Shown: positions 4,305 to 7,419 of the stretch, one piece after another | Position numbering within the stretch: position 1 is the stretch's first letter | Layout: every line of letters starts with the position of its first letter | Assembly (NCBI GenBank): GCA_035557475.1 | Contig: DATMDV010000341.1 | Location: 1 to 7,419, forward strand | Length of the DNA: 7,419 nt | DNA from: JALOLG01 sp035557475 | GTDB taxonomy: Bacteria; Actinomycetota; Acidimicrobiia; Acidimicrobiales; Ilumatobacteraceae | Reading direction: 5' to 3' | Made by a program: the position numbers and the translations under genes | Notes under the pieces: model-generated | What the model was told of the DNA's origin: nothing | The model's database searches: none | The model's input: only the letters and a program-made list of their open reading frames with translations

Positions 4305-5003
4305 TCAGCGCACGAGCAGCCGGCCGCATTGCGGGCACTCGGCCAGCTCGGTGCGGTCGACCGCCTTGACCGCTTCGACCTCGGCGGCCGAGAGGTCGAG
4401 ATGGCATCCGTCGCAGCGCGAACCGACGAGACGCGCGACGGCGACACCGAGCTGGGCCCGCAGCGAGTCGTAGCGGGCCAACAGCTGGGGCGCCAGCCCC
4501 TCCCGGATCCCGGCGCGTCGCTCGGCGAGCTCCGACAGTTGCTGATCGATCTCGCCCATCGCGGTCGCCAGCGCGGCTTCGGCCACCTCGAGCCTTCCAA
4601 GGACGGCCGGCTCGAGTCCGGCGTGCGATGCCCGTTCGTCGTCGAGTGCCGCCTGTTGCTCGAGCGCGAGCAACTCGCGATCGTCGAGCGTGCTCCGACG
4701 GTCCGACAGGGTCTTGATTTCGTGCTGCAGTGCCTCCGCCTCGCGTGGAGCGATCACCGTACGCAGCTGGGCATTGAGGCGATCGCGATGGCGGTCGATG
4801 TCGCCCGAATCGTGTTCGGCCGACTCGATCTCGACGGTCAGCGCGTCGAGTTGACGGCCGAACTCGTCGCGCTGTCGTTCCCAATCGGCGCGCGCCGCGC
4901 GTGCGGCCGTGGCGTCCGCGAGCTCGGGGAGATGGCTCCGGCGGTGTGTCAGTTGATCAGCGATCGTGTCGATCGCCTGGAGGGCGAGCAGCTCTTCGGT
5001 CAT
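4305..5003 (-). CDS. Coiled-coil C4-type zinc-ribbon protein
   Basis: This 232-residue cytoplasmic protein belongs by architecture to the family of Helicobacter pylori HP0958 (FlgZ) and Mycobacterium tuberculosis Rv2229c. Members have a long helical hairpin followed by a four-cysteine zinc ribbon and are thought to act as RNA- or protein-binding adaptors. Residues 1-170 are almost wholly helical and rich in Glu, Arg, Leu and Ala, with heptads. The conserved APREAEALQHEI segment (85-96) lies near the hairpin turn. Cysteines 197 and 200 (CDGC) and 223 and 226 (CPQC) form the predicted zinc site. The length is typical of the family. ATG 5001-5003 is preferred, leaving 10 bases after the PBP stop and implying translational coupling. 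ATG 5031-5033 would add 10 residues and overlap the PBP gene. The molecular role in actinobacteria is not settled. Confidence 0.88.
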   Translation of the reverse strand: MTEELLALQAIDTIADQLTHRRSHLPELADATAARAARADWERQRDEFGRQLDALTVEIESAEHDSGDIDRHRDRLNAQLRTVIAPREAEALQHEIKTLSDRRSTLDDRELLALEQQAALDDERASHAGLEPAVLGRLEVAEAALATAMGEIDQQLSELAERRAGIREGLAPQLLARYDSLRAQLGVAVARLVGSRCDGCHLDLSAAEVEAVKAVDRTELAECPQCGRLLVR

Positions 5004-5013
5004 CGGTCTTCGA

Positions 5014-7317
5014 TCATCGGCACGTTGCAACATAGACCGACCGGGGAACCGACGGGAGCGGCGCACGCGGATCGAGCACGTCGGGCGGGATCGTCGTCCC
5101 GCTGTCGATCGCCGTGTACACCGGCGTCGGCGGCACGGTGGTCGCCGTTGGATCGCCGGGCACGGTCGTGCCCGTTGGCGGCGTCGTCGCCGCCGGCGGT
5201 ACCGTCGTCGGCGGCGCCAGCTCGGTGACATCGCCACCCGGGGCGTCGGGGGCGTCAGGAGTCTGCGCACCGGGATCGCCATCGGTCGGCACGGTGGTCG
5301 CCACCACGGGGCGGTACAAGCACTCGACGCCGGGCAGGTAGAGGCGAGCCGGCGGGCGGCTGAGCGGAGGCGGTTTGGCCCAGTCGGTCACCGGCTCGAA
5401 CACGTGCGCCGGCTCCATGAACGCCCCCCAGATGCGCGCCGGATACGTGCCGCCCTGGACGTTTGGAATTCCCTGGGCGACGAACTCGGGGATGTCGTCC
5501 ATCGGTGTGTAGCGCGCCGGGTCGCGCACCAGCACCGCGGTCGACAGGAACGGTGTCGCACCGACGAACACGGCTGTCCAGTTGCTCTCCTGGGTGCCGG
5601 TCTTGCCCGCTGCCGGACGCAACGCCGCGAATTCGGCCAACTCCGTATCCGCGGTCCCTCGCGTGAGCACGTCCTTCATCATCGAGAGCTGGGTCAGCGC
5701 GACTCGTGTGTCGAGCACGCGCTCCCCGGTCGAGGTGTTGGTGTAGATGCGATTGCCGGCGGCGTCGTCGATGTACTCCACGTAGTACGGCGTCTTGTGC
5801 ACGCCGAGATTGGCGATCGTCTGCATCCCAGCCGCCATGTCGAGCATGCTCATCTCGTTCGCACCGGTGGCGAACGCGGCGTGCGGCTGGATCGGCTCGC
5901 GCTCCTCTGCCGGTTGCCCGCGATACAGGTAGGTCGACGACGCCATTCGGTAGGTCATGTCGACGACGCGGTAGAGCCCGACGATCTGCGACAGGCGGGC
6001 GAACGCGCAGTTGATCGACCGGTAGGTCTGCTCGCGCAGCGTGAAGACTCCACCCGCCACCCCGCCGGTGATCTCGAAGACCGGCTCGGCCGGGTTGTCA
6101 CTCGGGAGCCGACACCCTCGCACGCCGTCGATGATGTCGTCGGGCTCGGCGCCGGCCTGCAACGCCGCGGCGAGGATGAAGATCTTGATGCTCGATCCGG
6201 TCTGGCTCGGCGCCAACGCCAGATTGACCTCGCTGCGGCCGGGCTCGAAGCCACGTCCACCGACCATTGCCCTGATCGCGGCCGTCTTGGTGTCGAGCGA
6301 AACGATCGCGGCGTCGAAGCCCTGCACGGTGTCGGGAAGAACGTCGCGGGCCTCTTCGGCCTTGAGCTGGAGATACGGGTTCAGCGTCGTGTGGATCCGC
6401 AGACCACCCCGGAACAGCGTGTTGTACCGCTCCTCGTAGGTCTCGCCGAGCAGGTTCGACTCGTTGAGGAGGTACTCACGCAGCGCCTCGGTGTAGTACG
6501 TCCGCTTCGTCGCCCGGGTCGGGATCGACTTCACCCGTTCCGGGAGGACGAACTCGTTGGCGATCTGCGCCGCCTCGGGCTCGGTGAGCAGCCCGTCGTC
6601 GACGAGTCGATCGAGGACCTGCGCGAACCGCACACGGCTGCGCTCGAGGTTGTTGATCGGGTCGTAGCCCGATGGCGATCGCACCAGCCCGGCGAGGAAC
6701 GCCGCCTCGATGAACGTCAACTCGGCGACCTGCTTGCCAAAGTAGATCTCGGCGGCGGCGGCGATTCCGTAGGCGTTGTTGCCGAAGAAGACCGTGTTGA
6801 GGTAACGCTGCAGGATTTCCTGCTTCGACTTCTGCTTCTCGAGCCGCATCGCGTAGACCATCTGCAGCAGCTTGTAGCGACCGTCGCGTTCGAGCCCGGC
6901 CAGGAAGTCGTTCTTGACGACCTGCATCGTGATCGTCGACGCGCCCTGCTGCGGCGCGTCGGATGCGAAGTTCGACAGCGTCGCCCTGAACAGGCTGCGA
7001 ACGTTGACGCCCTTGTGCACCCAGAACTCGTTGTCCTCGACGGCGAGGAACGCCCTGATGACGTCGGGGGGAACCTGGTCGAGCGTCACCGGTTGGCTGT
7101 TCTCGAGCTCGTAGACGGCGATCTCGTTGCCCTCGGTGTCGTACACGTACGTGCGCTGGGCGAGCGGCTCGAAATCGGGCAGTTCGGCGGGCACCTCCTC
7201 GTGGGCGTTGGCGATGCGCCACAGGCGCGGCGCGACCGCGACGACGATGGCAGTGGTGAGAAGTGAACCCGCCCCGATCACCAGCGCCAGACGGAAGACC
7301 GAGCTGAAGCGACCCAC
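5014..7317 (-). CDS. Class A (bifunctional) penicillin-binding protein
   Basis: This 767-residue enzyme polymerises lipid II into glycan strands and cross-links stem peptides at the outer face of the cytoplasmic membrane. A membrane anchor lies at about 10-29. The GT51 glycosyltransferase domain (about 70-245) has EDNEFWVHKG (94-103, catalytic E94), GASTITMQVVKN (125-136), and the SKQEILQRYLN and FFGNNAYG motifs (164-184). The transpeptidase domain (about 335-635) has SSIK (375-378, nucleophile S375), SIN (434-436) and KTGT (572-575). All catalytic motifs are intact. M131 replaces the first Gln of the usual TITQQ, a change known in PbpC-type enzymes. The tail after 675 is Thr/Pro-rich with repeated TTVP, flanked by C666 and C766, and no PASTA domain is seen. 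The GTG start at 7315-7317 is bounded by an in-frame stop at 7330-7332. It leads the downstream cluster. Confidence 0.95.
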   Translation of the reverse strand: MGRFSSVFRLALVIGAGSLLTTAIVVAVAPRLWRIANAHEEVPAELPDFEPLAQRTYVYDTEGNEIAVYELENSQPVTLDQVPPDVIRAFLAVEDNEFWVHKGVNVRSLFRATLSNFASDAPQQGASTITMQVVKNDFLAGLERDGRYKLLQMVYAMRLEKQKSKQEILQRYLNTVFFGNNAYGIAAAAEIYFGKQVAELTFIEAAFLAGLVRSPSGYDPINNLERSRVRFAQVLDRLVDDGLLTEPEAAQIANEFVLPERVKSIPTRATKRTYYTEALREYLLNESNLLGETYEERYNTLFRGGLRIHTTLNPYLQLKAEEARDVLPDTVQGFDAAIVSLDTKTAAIRAMVGGRGFEPGRSEVNLALAPSQTGSSIKIFILAAALQAGAEPDDIIDGVRGCRLPSDNPAEPVFEITGGVAGGVFTLREQTYRSINCAFARLSQIVGLYRVVDMTYRMASSTYLYRGQPAEEREPIQPHAAFATGANEMSMLDMAAGMQTIANLGVHKTPYYVEYIDDAAGNRIYTNTSTGERVLDTRVALTQLSMMKDVLTRGTADTELAEFAALRPAAGKTGTQESNWTAVFVGATPFLSTAVLVRDPARYTPMDDIPEFVAQGIPNVQGGTYPARIWGAFMEPAHVFEPVTDWAKPPPLSRPPARLYLPGVECLYRPVVATTVPTDGDPGAQTPDAPDAPGGDVTELAPPTTVPPAATTPPTGTTVPGDPTATTVPPTPVYTAIDSGTTIPPDVLDPRAPLPSVPRSVYVATCR

Positions 7318-7326
7318 AGTGCGCCG

Positions 7327-7332
7327 AGCCTA
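7327..7332 (-). promoter_or_regulatory. Putative -10 box (TAGGCT) for the PBP gene
   Basis: TAGGCT fits TANNNT and predicts transcription start near 7320, three bases before the GTG, so an almost leaderless mRNA. No matching -35 at 16-19 bases. The same AGG could instead act as a weak ribosome binding site on a longer transcript from the upstream gene. Confidence 0.35.
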
Positions 7333-7391
7333 ATGAGGGTCAGCGGGACAACGACGGCAGGACCGTTCGGGACGTCGCGGTCGGCACCGGG

Positions 7392-7419
7392 TCAGGAGAA
7401 GCGCCTCCCCTTCTCGACG
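7392..7419 (-). CDS. C-terminal end of an upstream gene (partial)
   Basis: The last 28 bases read on the minus strand as VEKGRRFS followed by TGA at 7392-7394. The short basic ending would fit several proteins. Tyrosyl-tRNA synthetase is one guess, because tyrS lies beside class A PBP genes in some Gram-positive bacteria, but eight residues cannot establish it. The 74 bases between this stop and the PBP start hold only the putative -10 box. Confidence 0.35.

Noticed and set aside
5110..5240. GC-rich repeated trinucleotides as a CRISPR-like or minisatellite array
   Set aside because: They encode the Thr/Pro (TTVP) tail of the PBP in frame. No regular repeat-spacer structure.
4966..7266. A 766-codon open frame on the plus strand opposite the PBP gene
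   Set aside because: Its product is Arg/His-rich with no recognisable domain. It lies antisense to a clear PBP and is explained by the strong G/C third-position bias.
7340..7391. Inverted repeat GACCG/CGGTC upstream of the PBP as a terminator for the preceding gene
   Set aside because: Only 5 bp with a 12-base loop and no T-run. Likely chance in GC-rich DNA.

Overview
The window is GC-rich DNA with actinobacterial character: G/C-ending codons, frequent GTG starts, and TANNNT-type -10 boxes lying only a few bases upstream of start codons. The protein content suggests a free-living actinobacterium, perhaps of the Acidimicrobiia (Ilumatobacter-like). That placement rests on general sequence flavour and the gene set, not on a database search.

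Layout. (1) Bases 1 to about 66 (+) look like the 3' end of the RNase P RNA gene (rnpB). A short minus-strand reading frame starting at 172 runs antisense into it. (2) Bases 172-1640 hold small genes separated by promoters and GC-rich hairpins. They are a stand-alone ANTAR-like protein (235-468, -), an acidic helical protein (592-831, -), a coiled-coil protein with a perfect AGGAGG site (1025-1279, -), and a possible 46-residue plus-strand protein (1500-1640) with its own ribosome binding site. (3) Bases 1645-7317 are a dense minus-strand cluster. In transcription order it runs: class A penicillin-binding protein, coiled-coil C4 zinc-ribbon protein, small multi-pass membrane protein, histidine phosphatase, and a membrane-anchored protein with a Pro-rich cytoplasmic part and a duplicated extracytoplasmic domain. 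Gaps are 10, 19, 28 and 21 bases. (4) The last 28 bases hold the C-terminus of another minus-strand gene.

How the genes fit together. The PBP polymerises and cross-links peptidoglycan, and the last protein of the cluster also has a large extracytoplasmic part, so the cluster leans toward the cell envelope. The zinc-ribbon/phosphatase pair recalls the mycobacterial pair Rv2229c-Rv2228c. Here the phosphatase has no RNase H domain, and a membrane-protein gene sits between the two.

I see no CRISPR array, insertion sequence, tRNA or obvious defence system. The points most worth a second look are the duplicated-domain membrane protein, the orphan ANTAR protein beside a strong hairpin, the repeated -10-next-to-start arrangement implying leaderless mRNAs, a 14-bp tandem duplication at a gene junction, and the rearranged zinc-ribbon/phosphatase neighbourhood.
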